Origin: JAEXNA01 sp037968995 | Lineage (GTDB): Bacteria > Vulcanimicrobiota > Xenobia > Xenobiales > JADMJV01 | NCBI GenBank assembly: GCA_037968995.1 | Contig: JBBKWP010000453.1 | Location: 1-7,361 of the forward strand | Length of the DNA stretch: 7,361 nt | Direction of reading: 5' to 3' | Shown: positions 1-5,756 of the stretch, piece after piece | Numbering within the stretch: position 1 is the first letter of the stretch | How the letters are laid out: the number at the start of each line of letters is the position of its first letter | Program-made: the position numbers and the translations under genes | Notes under the pieces: generated by a model | What the model saw: only the letters and a program-made list of their open reading frames with translations | Told to the model about the DNA's origin: nothing | The model's database searches: none

Positions 1-2
1 GG

Positions 3-266
3 GTGGCGGTGGGTCACTCCAACGATCACTACGTTCTCAAGGACGGGAGCGTGATCGATGTTCAGCCTCGCTGGTCGGCCACCATGATCCGCGAGCCCGA
101 CGGATGGAAAATCGCCAATTTCCACTACTCCGTCAATATGTTCGACAACCCGGTGGTCGCCAAGATGAAAAAGCTTCTCATAGCGGCTTTGGGAGGGGGC
201 TCGCTTTTAGGCCTTCTGTTCGGTGGAATCCTCGGCTTTCTGTGGGGCCGACGCAAGCGCTCTTAG
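3..266 (+). CDS. NTF2/SnoaL-like protein with C-terminal membrane anchor, 5'-partial
   Basis: The reading frame is open to the left edge, so this is the C-terminal part (at least 87 residues) of a longer protein; the GTG at 3 need not be the start. The visible part has the look of the last strands of a SnoaL/DUF4440 (NTF2-fold) domain: a Gly-His-Ser segment, then 'RWSATMIREPDGWKIANFHYS', a typical terminal beta-hairpin with W-K-I and a conserved His, followed by 'FDNPVV'. A Gly/Leu-rich hydrophobic helix of about 20 residues comes next, and the protein ends in a basic tail (GRRKRS), which suggests an inner-membrane anchor with the tail in the cytoplasm and the NTF2 domain probably outside. 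NTF2-fold domains bind small hydrophobic ligands or act as isomerases or scaffolds; which applies here cannot be told. Its TAG stop shares a base with a possible GTG start of the Rieske gene, so it is probably the upstream member of the operon. Confidence 0.7.
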   Translation: MAVGHSNDHYVLKDGSVIDVQPRWSATMIREPDGWKIANFHYSVNMFDNPVVAKMKKLLIAALGGGSLLGLLFGGILGFLWGRRKRS

Positions 267-1183
267 TGTCCTCGATGCCCTCAGAGAGGCCGGAGTGGGT
301 TATTTCTGGTGACTTGAAAGCCTGGTACCTCGTGGCCGCCTCATCAGAGATCCCCTTGGAAGGGGTGCGGGCGGCCCGAGTCGGCACCTCAGAAATTGTT
401 CTTTTTCGCGACTCCCTGGGTCAAGTCCACGGTCTCGACCCCTTTTGTGCACACATGGGAGCGCGGCTTCAGGGAGGAAAGGTGGACCAAGACCATTTGG
501 TCTGTCCGCTCCACGGCTGGCGCTATCGAGGAGACGGCAAAGTCGCCGGGGGTCGGAACTGCGTGCGTTCGTGGCCGGTGTTAGAGAGATTCGGCTCCGT
601 CTTCGTCTTCCACGGACAAGAGCCCACCTTTCCCCTACCCGATGGCTTAACGCAGTATCACTGGAACCCCATGAAGGGGGCCATGGTCGACGCTCCCTGG
701 TACGCTCTGACCGCCAACGCTTTCGACACGCACCACTACGAGGCCGTGCACCGACGCCGACTTCTGGAACCGCCGGTTGTCGAGCAACCCGACGCTTATC
801 GTTTTGAATGCTCCTATCTCTCCACGCCGACAGGGACAGCCCTTTCGGACCGCCTGATGACTCGCCTAGCGCCCCAGGGCATTCGGGTCACCATGCAGTG
901 TTACGGCGGACCGCTCTTCGTGGTTCAATCCAGTCTCGGTCAGCGAAACTCGGCCTTGGTGGTCGGTATGGAGCCCCACGGCCGTCAGACCCGACTGCGC
1001 CTTTCGGTCGGAAGCCCCAAGCCGGGACCCATTTCCTGGCTGGCTGGATTCCTCTACAGCAGTTTCTTAAAACGTGACCTTACAGCGATGTCTGGGATTC
1101 GGATGCAACCGTACACCGGCTTACCCGTGGACCAAACCATGGAGCGATTCGCTCGGTATCTGGAAGGCCTACCGGTCGCATGA
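266..1183 (+). CDS. Rieske [2Fe-2S] non-heme iron oxygenase (alpha-subunit type)
   Basis: Seen: a Rieske cluster motif C-x-H-x16-C-x2-H (C58, H60, C77, H80, numbered from the ATG at 275) and, about 70 residues on, the mononuclear iron motif N-x2-D-x2-H-x4-H (N148, D151, H154, H159). D268 in 'KRDLTAM' is a reasonable third iron ligand by position. Known: such proteins pass electrons from a separate reductase through the Rieske centre to a non-heme iron that activates O2 to hydroxylate, demethylate or desaturate a substrate. About 302-305 residues is short for a ring-hydroxylating dioxygenase alpha subunit and nearer to KshA/VanA-like monooxygenases. No ferredoxin or reductase is in the window. 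Start: GTG 266 overlaps the upstream stop (TAGTG), and ATG 275 is the alternative; neither has a clear Shine-Dalgarno, so coupling is likely. A longer in-frame reading from 104 overlaps the upstream gene and lacks family similarity. Substrate unknown; neighbours suggest a lipid or isoprenoid. Confidence 0.93.
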   Translation: MSSMPSERPEWVISGDLKAWYLVAASSEIPLEGVRAARVGTSEIVLFRDSLGQVHGLDPFCAHMGARLQGGKVDQDHLVCPLHGWRYRGDGKVAGGRNCVRSWPVLERFGSVFVFHGQEPTFPLPDGLTQYHWNPMKGAMVDAPWYALTANAFDTHHYEAVHRRRLLEPPVVEQPDAYRFECSYLSTPTGTALSDRLMTRLAPQGIRVTMQCYGGPLFVVQSSLGQRNSALVVGMEPHGRQTRLRLSVGSPKPGPISWLAGFLYSSFLKRDLTAMSGIRMQPYTGLPVDQTMERFARYLEGLPVA

Positions 1184-2091
1184 GCACGTGTCTAGAAAAA
1201 ATCGGTCCACGCCGGATCCCGAACGCCCTCAATCTGACCCTTCTGGCCGCCTTCAGCCTTTTGGCGGCCCTCCTTTTACGGGCCGCCTCCCTAGACCAGG
1301 GCCCTGTCGTAATTTTGTGGGCCCTACTCTTTTCTTACGTCAACCACTCTATGTACGCGCTGCTTCACGAGGCTATCCATGCGACTTTCCATAGCGACCG
1401 CCGCGTCAATGATTGGGCGGGACGTTGGGCGGCCGGATTCTTTCCGACCTCCTACCGCCTCCAGCGAGCCTTCCATCTGACCCATCACCGGGACAACCGA
1501 ACGGAATCCGAGCAATGGGACTACCTCCGACCAGGCGACAATCGCTTCTTGAAGTTGGCTCAGTGGTATGCCATTTTGACAGGCCTTTATTGGGTCTTTG
1601 TGCCTCTGGCCTCGCTACTGTACCTTTTGTTTCCTAAATTGATGGCCAAGCCCTTACTTCGATCGTCGAAAGCCGCCCGCCAGACGAGTTCCAACAACTA
1701 TTTGGCGGCCCTGGACGGATTGGATCGGGGTCATGCGAAGACCGATGTACTCTTTGCCGTCGGACTACAGCTTTCTATGGCCGGGCTGTTGTCGGTGACC
1801 TGGAAGGGTTGGCTCCTGTGTTACGCGGCCTTCGCGGTCAACTGGTGCTCGCTCCAGTACGCCGACCACGCTTTCAGTCCACTGGACCTTCAAAAAGGAG
1901 CCTGGAATCTACGAACCCACCCGTGGCTGCGACGATGTCTGCTCAACTACCCACTCCATCGCGCCCATCATCAGCATCCGAACCACTCTTGGGTCGATCT
2001 TCCCCACCTTGTCGACCCGGACGAGGAGCCACAACCTAGCTTTGGGGAGATATGGCGACGCATGTGGAAAGGCCCTGAGAAACTGCCGTGA
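1180..2091 (+). CDS. Membrane fatty-acid-desaturase-superfamily enzyme
   Basis: The 303-residue protein carries the three histidine boxes of the membrane di-iron desaturase/hydroxylase superfamily (PF00487 type): H63-E-A-I-H67 (HX3H), H99-L-T-H-H103 (HX2HH) and H260-R-A-H-H264 (HX2HH), with a further His in 'YADHAF' before the third box. Hydrophobic segments lie near residues 18-36, 41-60, 130-152 and 188-218, the usual pattern that places all boxes on the cytoplasmic face of the inner membrane. The family uses O2 and electrons from a ferredoxin or cytochrome b5-like donor to introduce double bonds, hydroxyls or keto groups in acyl chains or carotenoids. The 'HHQHPNHSWVDLP' segment after the third box is compatible with either an acyl-lipid desaturase or a carotenoid ketolase-like enzyme, so the substrate is open. 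The ATG at 1180 overlaps the oxygenase stop (ATGA), with a weak GGAAGG 12 bases upstream. Two consecutive O2-dependent iron enzymes in one operon suggest sequential tailoring of one product. Confidence 0.9.
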   Translation: MSTCLEKIGPRRIPNALNLTLLAAFSLLAALLLRAASLDQGPVVILWALLFSYVNHSMYALLHEAIHATFHSDRRVNDWAGRWAAGFFPTSYRLQRAFHLTHHRDNRTESEQWDYLRPGDNRFLKLAQWYAILTGLYWVFVPLASLLYLLFPKLMAKPLLRSSKAARQTSSNNYLAALDGLDRGHAKTDVLFAVGLQLSMAGLLSVTWKGWLLCYAAFAVNWCSLQYADHAFSPLDLQKGAWNLRTHPWLRRCLLNYPLHRAHHQHPNHSWVDLPHLVDPDEEPQPSFGEIWRRMWKGPEKLP

Positions 2092-3392
2092 GAGTCAGGG
2101 AGTTGGGACTGTTCGTCCTCGCCTTTGTGCTGTTTTATGGGAGCGCGGATCTTTTGACAGGCCTGCATGACTGGCGGATTCCGATACCCTTCCCTAAGGG
2201 CATTCCTTTTTGGCCGGAATGGGCGGTGGTCTACCTGTCCTTGGACTTGCTCCTCGTCGGCGCCTACTGGAAAGTGCCGAAGGTGAAGTTGAGCGAATTT
2301 ACGATGACGCTTTTGCTCGCCACCGTCCTGGCCTGGCCGTTCTTCGTCTTGTTGCCCTTAGCCGCGGTGCCGGCCGACACCCAGGTCCGTTCCGGCCTCT
2401 TCGCCGTCGCCGATCTCCTGAACCTGGAGAACAATCTTTTCCCGTCGCTTCATGTGGCCTATGCGGCGATTGCCGCTCTGTATCTACGACGGTCCTGGGT
2501 GTGGCTGTGGAGCCTGGCCGTCATGCTCTCCACTGTGCTGCTTCACCAGCATCACCCCGTCGACATCGTGGGCGGAATTCTTCTGGCTTTCGCGGCCCAA
2601 CGGTTGGCAAAAACTCCCACCATTCAGATAGAAATATCGGTTCTTCAAGAGACTGTACGCTGCGCGACACGGCATCGGCGCTACGCCCTGATCGGAGCTG
2701 CTCTCTTCGCCACAAGCCTCCTGGGCTGGAAACGGCGTCGATTGGCCCGGGTGGGATTCTGTTTTCTTCAGCGTCTCGACGATCTGCTGGACGGTCAGTT
2801 GGCCTCCGACGTCGAGCCGCTCGACATCGCCGCGCAATGCCAAAGGGCTATGCGCGGAGATGGCGATTTTCCTGATCCCACTCTCCAAACTTTGGGCGCC
2901 TGTCTGAAGTTGGAACTCGCCGAGCGCTCTGAGGCGCCTGGAGAAGAGTGGGTGCACGACATCATCGAGGAGATGAAGATCGACCGCCTTCGTGTGGTGC
3001 GCAAAGCCTTGCTGAGCGAAGAGGAGTTGCAGAGGCATCTAGACCGTACTTTCTCCTTTTCCTTAGATCTCATGCTTTTAGCCGCCGACTCTCCGATCCG
3101 CAGTGGACAGATTCCCCATTTGGTGCGCGTTCTAGGCTGGTGTTCGGTGGTGCGAGACTGGGAGGAAGACCTTGAACTCGGTTTGGTGAACGTTCCTAAA
3201 GACCATTGGAGAAACGGGACCCAATCGATCTGGTTGCGGGCCGAACTGAAAAAAGTCGGTCCCAACCTGGAGAAGGCGGCCTTAGAGCTTCAGGCGCTGC
3301 GCGGGGTTCGAGGACAGCGTCTTCTCAACGTGTTTTGGCGTTCGGTACGGCGCTATGCTGTTCGTGGTGAGAAGGGTGGGCCGAAAATTTGA
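2088..3392 (+). CDS. Fusion: PAP2_3-type membrane phosphatase + squalene/phytoene synthase-like domain
   Basis: Residues 1-175 are about six membrane helices with a PAP2_3 (AUR1-like) signature: P119-S-L-H122-V-A, then S148-T-x5-H155-x3-D159 followed by I-V-G-G. H122, H155 and D159 match the catalytic His/His/Asp of this phosphatase/phosphotransferase family. Residues ~190-434 are soluble and helical and resemble head-to-head prenyl synthases: 'FLQRLDDLLDG' with D231/D232/D235 fits the first Asp-rich motif, and 'VVRDWEEDLELGLVNVP' with D357/D361 fits the second (DxxxD then a G-x-x-x-x-P turn). The 126-residue spacing suits squalene/phytoene synthases, but the tail after motif 2 (about 78 residues) is shorter than usual. 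Family knowledge: one half removes or transfers phosphate from lipid (di)phosphates, the other condenses two prenyl diphosphates. Inferred: a bifunctional isoprenoid enzyme with the synthase domain in the cytoplasm. The GTG start overlaps the desaturase stop (GTGA). The synthase half could be non-catalytic. Confidence 0.85.
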   Translation: MRVRELGLFVLAFVLFYGSADLLTGLHDWRIPIPFPKGIPFWPEWAVVYLSLDLLLVGAYWKVPKVKLSEFTMTLLLATVLAWPFFVLLPLAAVPADTQVRSGLFAVADLLNLENNLFPSLHVAYAAIAALYLRRSWVWLWSLAVMLSTVLLHQHHPVDIVGGILLAFAAQRLAKTPTIQIEISVLQETVRCATRHRRYALIGAALFATSLLGWKRRRLARVGFCFLQRLDDLLDGQLASDVEPLDIAAQCQRAMRGDGDFPDPTLQTLGACLKLELAERSEAPGEEWVHDIIEEMKIDRLRVVRKALLSEEELQRHLDRTFSFSLDLMLLAADSPIRSGQIPHLVRVLGWCSVVRDWEEDLELGLVNVPKDHWRNGTQSIWLRAELKKVGPNLEKAALELQALRGVRGQRLLNVFWRSVRRYAVRGEKGGPKI

Positions 3393-4606
3393 CGGAACGG
3401 ATCGCCTTGCGCCAACGCCTTCAGAAGATTCTGCTTCGTGATCCCGGTACCATCAGTCTGGTGATCCGTTGGCTGGGCTGGCTGATCGCTCTAGCTATCG
3501 TCATTTTCCAAGCCGTCCCCAAAGAGAATCTCCAGGGGGCTCCTCTGGCGCTTTTCGTGAGCGCCTGCCAACTGCTGGTATTGACCACCAACCCCACCGT
3601 TCTAAGATTTGAGTTCGGAAAAGAGTCTTTTACTCGGGGTGCGGTTTTGCGACCCCTTGGAGACCTCTTGATCGCGCTCTGGTGTGTCTACTATACCGGG
3701 GGATGGAATAGCCCGTTCTATCATTTCGCCGTCACCACGGTGCTGGCTCCTTCGCTGCGATACGGGATCTATGGAGCGTTTTTCGTCACCGGGGCTTACA
3801 CGGCGGGGTTTGTCACAGCGGTCAGTCTGACGACCCAGGGCTTCGGGCCAGCTTATCTTCCTGACGGACATCCTGGGCCCGATCTGATCAGCACACCGTT
3901 CAACCCCCTGATGATAAGCCTTTTCGCAGCCTTCTTAGGAGAAGTCTTGCACCGTCTGCGGCAAGAAAGCGCTCGAGCCGAGGCCTTAGCGGCCGCTGAG
4001 GAGCGGGCGAAAATGGCAAGAGATATTCACGACGGAGTGGCTCAGACGCTTTTCATGCTGACAATGTCTTTAGAAACGGGACAGGTGTTGGCCCAAAAAG
4101 AAGGTGCTCAGAAGACGTCCAGCCACCTTGAACTGCTCACTCCGATTGCCCGCAAGGCGCTCCTAGAACTCCGCAACACGATGCATAATATCGAACCTCT
4201 GGAAGCTGGTCGGCAAACTCTTTCCCACGCGGTGGGACAACTGGTTCGAGACTATCAGTCCGCTACGGATTGCACACTGGAGTTCCGCGTAGAACCTGGC
4301 TTCTCACCGCCCGATCGGGGAGCGTCAGAGATCTTTATGATCGTCCAGGAAAGCCTGGCGAACGCCTGCCATCACGCCCAGGCCCAAACCATTACCATCA
4401 GCCTGGGAGATCCCCATTTGGAGGCCGTCAGTGTGGTGGACAACGGTCGAGGCTTCGACCCAGAAAGCGTGCGCCGAGGAAGAGGCCTCGACAATCTCAA
4501 AACAAGAGCCACAGGACTCGGTTTCGAACTCCGATGGGTTCCGGCCGAGCCCGGCACGCGCATGGAGGTCAGTTGGAGGGGTCCTATGGAAGTAATGAAA
4601 AGATGA
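3389..4606 (+). CDS. Membrane sensor histidine kinase, HisKA_3 (NarX/DesK/LiaS) class
   Basis: 405 residues. The N-terminal ~190 residues contain about six hydrophobic segments (near 18-38, 47-64, 82-101, 110-128, 131-147, 171-190) with only short loops, so sensing is probably within the membrane; a 'GGWNSPFYHF' loop lies between helices 3 and 4. A charged Ala/Glu-rich linker, likely coiled coil, leads to the HisKA_3 dimerisation helix with phospho-acceptor H214 in 'RDIHDGVAQTL'. The HATPase_c domain follows: N box N325 (E-S-L-A-N-A), G1 box D351-N-G-R-G-F-D and G2 box G364-R-G-L-D-N-L. All catalytic elements look intact. The TTG at 3389 is chosen because it overlaps the upstream stop (TTGA), has a purine-rich GAAGGGTGGG about 8 bases upstream, and because the next in-frame ATG would remove most membrane helices. 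It should phosphorylate the response regulator encoded directly after it. The all-membrane sensor next to a desaturase recalls DesK; the true signal is unknown. Confidence 0.93.
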   Translation: MTERIALRQRLQKILLRDPGTISLVIRWLGWLIALAIVIFQAVPKENLQGAPLALFVSACQLLVLTTNPTVLRFEFGKESFTRGAVLRPLGDLLIALWCVYYTGGWNSPFYHFAVTTVLAPSLRYGIYGAFFVTGAYTAGFVTAVSLTTQGFGPAYLPDGHPGPDLISTPFNPLMISLFAAFLGEVLHRLRQESARAEALAAAEERAKMARDIHDGVAQTLFMLTMSLETGQVLAQKEGAQKTSSHLELLTPIARKALLELRNTMHNIEPLEAGRQTLSHAVGQLVRDYQSATDCTLEFRVEPGFSPPDRGASEIFMIVQESLANACHHAQAQTITISLGDPHLEAVSVVDNGRGFDPESVRRGRGLDNLKTRATGLGFELRWVPAEPGTRMEVSWRGPMEVMKR

Positions 4607-5274
4607 TAAAGGTGATGTTGGTAGATGACCACGAGATGGTCCGCATGGGATTAAAGACAGCTCTCGATATCGAAGACGATGTGGAGGTTGTGGCTGAGTC
4701 CGAAAGCGGCGAAGAGGCTCTCAAGGTCATCCAAACGATCCCGGTCGATGTGATCTTGATGGACGTCATGATGGCCGGCATGGGGGGCATCGCGACCTGC
4801 CGGCAGATGAAAGAGCTGGGCTTAGATGTGAAGGTGCTGATGCTCACTTCATCTTCAGATGAGCAGGCCGTCCTGTCGGCTTTGGTGGCCGGCGCCGACG
4901 GCTACCTTCTCAAGAACGTCCGTCGAGAAGAACTGCTTCGCTGCCTTCGAGCGACCCACGCGGGGGAACGGACCTTGGATCCCTCCATCGCCAAAAATGT
5001 CATTGAACAGCTCCGTGAGCTGTCCCAAGGGCGCCGCTCCGGTCCCCACCTAATGTCCCCTGAAGCCGAACCTGACGCCGATCTCTCTGAACGGGAGATG
5101 GAGGTGGTGGGACTGATCGCTGAGGGGAAAACCAACAAAGAGATCGCAAAAGATCTGATCATCGCGGAAAAAACCGCTCGAAACCACGTCAGTAGGATCC
5201 TCAACAAATTGGGACTCAGTCGGCGCAGCCAAGCGGCGGCTTGGGCGGTTCGGACTCACGATTCGGGATCGTAA
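4603..5274 (+). CDS. NarL/LuxR-family response regulator
   Basis: 223 residues. The receiver domain (about 1-120) has acidic pocket D8/D9, phospho-acceptor D54 ('VILMDVMM'), T82 and K104, all the residues needed for phosphotransfer. A linker of about 35 residues leads to a GerE/LuxR-type helix-turn-helix (about residues 160-218, 'LSEREMEVVGLIAEGKTNKEIA...') for DNA binding. The ATG at 4603 overlaps the kinase stop (ATGA) and has GGAAG about 10 bases upstream; the receiver fold begins right at this residue (MIKVMLVDDHE), so the longer upstream in-frame reading back to 4270, which lies inside the kinase gene, is rejected. Gene order and overlap make it the partner of the kinase. Targets are not visible; autoregulation of the lipid operon is a reasonable guess because the pair is its last part. 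Transcription probably ends at the terminator 75 bases downstream. Confidence 0.95.
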   Translation: MIKVMLVDDHEMVRMGLKTALDIEDDVEVVAESESGEEALKVIQTIPVDVILMDVMMAGMGGIATCRQMKELGLDVKVLMLTSSSDEQAVLSALVAGADGYLLKNVRREELLRCLRATHAGERTLDPSIAKNVIEQLRELSQGRRSGPHLMSPEAEPDADLSEREMEVVGLIAEGKTNKEIAKDLIIAEKTARNHVSRILNKLGLSRRSQAAAWAVRTHDSGS

Positions 5275-5316
5275 GCCTCTCTGAAATGGGGTTGGGTCCG
5301 TAGGCCTTTCTGAAAT
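5271..5316 (+). repeat. Imperfect 17-base direct repeat
   Basis: GTAAGCCTCTCTGAAAT (5271-5287) recurs as GTAGGCCTTTCTGAAAT (5300-5316), 15 of 17 bases identical, start-to-start distance 29 bases. The first copy contains the stop codon of the response regulator. The spacing is close to three helical turns, so a tandem protein site is possible, but a chance duplication is not excluded. Confidence 0.55.
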
Positions 5317-5332
5317 CAAGCCCGCGGGCTTG
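5317..5332. repeat. Perfect 16-base palindrome CAAGCCCGCGGGCTTG
   Basis: CAAGCCCGCGGGCTTG is its own reverse complement. It starts at the base after the second 17-base repeat copy. No T-run follows on either strand within a few bases, so it is a poor intrinsic terminator by itself; it may be a dimeric protein site or part of an extended 3' structure with the terminator about 15 bases further on. Confidence 0.55.
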
Positions 5333-5338
5333 GCCGGG

Positions 5339-5390
5339 AAAATAAAACAGAGGGACGCCCCCCAGGGGAGTCCCTCTGCTTTTACCTTTT
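5339..5390. terminator. Bidirectional intrinsic terminator
   Basis: A perfect 9-bp stem, CAGAGGGAC (5348-5356) with GTCCCTCTG (5370-5378), extends across one G/A mismatch into a CCCC/GGGG stem with a three-base loop. On the plus strand it is followed by CTTTTACCTTTT; on the minus strand TTTTATTTT follows the stem directly. It lies between the convergent ends of the response regulator (stop 5274) and the csbD-like gene (stop 5413), so it can end both transcripts. The minus-strand version has the better T-run. Confidence 0.88.
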
Positions 5391-5412
5391 CCAGGCAAAA
5401 GTTGTTCGCAGT

Positions 5413-5613
5413 TTATCTCTTAGCGGTGAGCCAGTTATCCAGCTCGCGTTGCGCTTCTTCTTTTTTCCAGCCGTAACGCTCTTGGAGAGTTCCTTCGAAC
5501 TTGTCACGGTTCCCATCAATTCTATCAAAATCATCATCGGTGAGTTTACCCCACTGATTCTTAATATCGCCTTTAAACTGCTTCCATTTGCCTTCGAAAA
5601 TATCGTGGTTCAT
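5413..5613 (-). CDS. CsbD/YjbJ-family stress protein
   Basis: 66 residues beginning MNHDIFEGKWKQFKGDIKNQ, with the CsbD family (PF05532) hallmarks: 'G-K/N-W-K-Q-F-K-G' near residues 8-15, 'W-G-K-L-T-D-D-D' at 21-28, a central 'I-D-G-N-R-D-K-F-E-G' and 'Q-E-R-Y-G' near 44-48. It closely follows the E. coli YjbJ pattern. These are small, highly charged, helical cytoplasmic proteins, abundant under general stress or in stationary phase; their molecular job is not settled. A textbook Shine-Dalgarno, GGAGGTAA, precedes the ATG. By my count the coding region is about 44% GC (88 of 201), well under the surrounding genes, with many AT-ending codons; high expression or recent acquisition could explain this. 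It converges on the bidirectional terminator and is divergent from the lipoprotein gene. A plus-strand reading over the same bases is a shadow. Confidence 0.95.
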   Translation of the reverse strand: MNHDIFEGKWKQFKGDIKNQWGKLTDDDFDRIDGNRDKFEGTLQERYGWKKEEAQRELDNWLTAKR

Positions 5614-5619
5614 TTTTCG

Positions 5620-5627
5620 TTACCTCC
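5620..5627 (-). promoter_or_regulatory. Ribosome binding site of the csbD-like gene
   Basis: Read on the minus strand this is GGAGGTAA, six bases before the ATG (nine from the end of GGAGG), with an A-rich spacer. It is the strongest Shine-Dalgarno match in the window and supports both the start and a high translation rate. Confidence 0.8.
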
Positions 5628-5705
5628 AGATTCAAGAGTAAGTGGAATCAGTCTAAAGGACCCCATCCCGAAGCCTCCATTTGGGACATACTTAGGTAGC
5701 TATAA

Positions 5706-5739
5706 AGGCCTCGCGCATCTTAAAGGAGCAAAGAGGCCT
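5706..5739 (+). repeat. Small inverted repeat in the lipoprotein gene leader
   Basis: AGGCCTC (5706-5712) and GAGGCCT (5733-5739) can pair as a 7-bp stem with a 20-base loop that holds the only good Shine-Dalgarno-like AAAGGAG. The stem ends 17 bases before the ATG at 5757. AGGCCT is itself a palindrome, so the match may be fortuitous. Confidence 0.3.
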
Positions 5740-5756
5740 CAGGTAAAGACAGTCGC

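Noticed and set aside
104..265. Upstream in-frame extension of the Rieske oxygenase to an ATG at 104
   Set aside because: It would overlap the NTF2-like gene by about 160 bases and adds a Arg/Gly-rich stretch with no resemblance to Rieske oxygenases; the domain begins just after 266/275.
2484..3038. Minus-strand open frame of 184 codons
   Set aside because: It is fully inside the PAP2/prenyl-synthase fusion gene, lacks family motifs, and its presence follows from the GC and codon bias of the real gene.
4270..4602. Upstream in-frame extension of the response regulator
   Set aside because: It lies inside the kinase ATPase domain in another frame and reads as low-complexity Arg/Pro/Gly; the receiver domain starts exactly at the ATG at 4603.
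5317..5332. The 16-base palindrome as the operon's intrinsic terminator
   Set aside because: No T-run follows it on either strand; the stem at 5348-5378 with T-runs on both sides is the better terminator.
5614..5756. Sigma-70-type promoters for the divergent csbD and lipoprotein genes
   Set aside because: TTGGGA (5691-5696) and TATAAA (5701-5706 area) are only about 14 bases apart, and minus-strand candidates match the consensus weakly; promoters must exist here, but I cannot place them.
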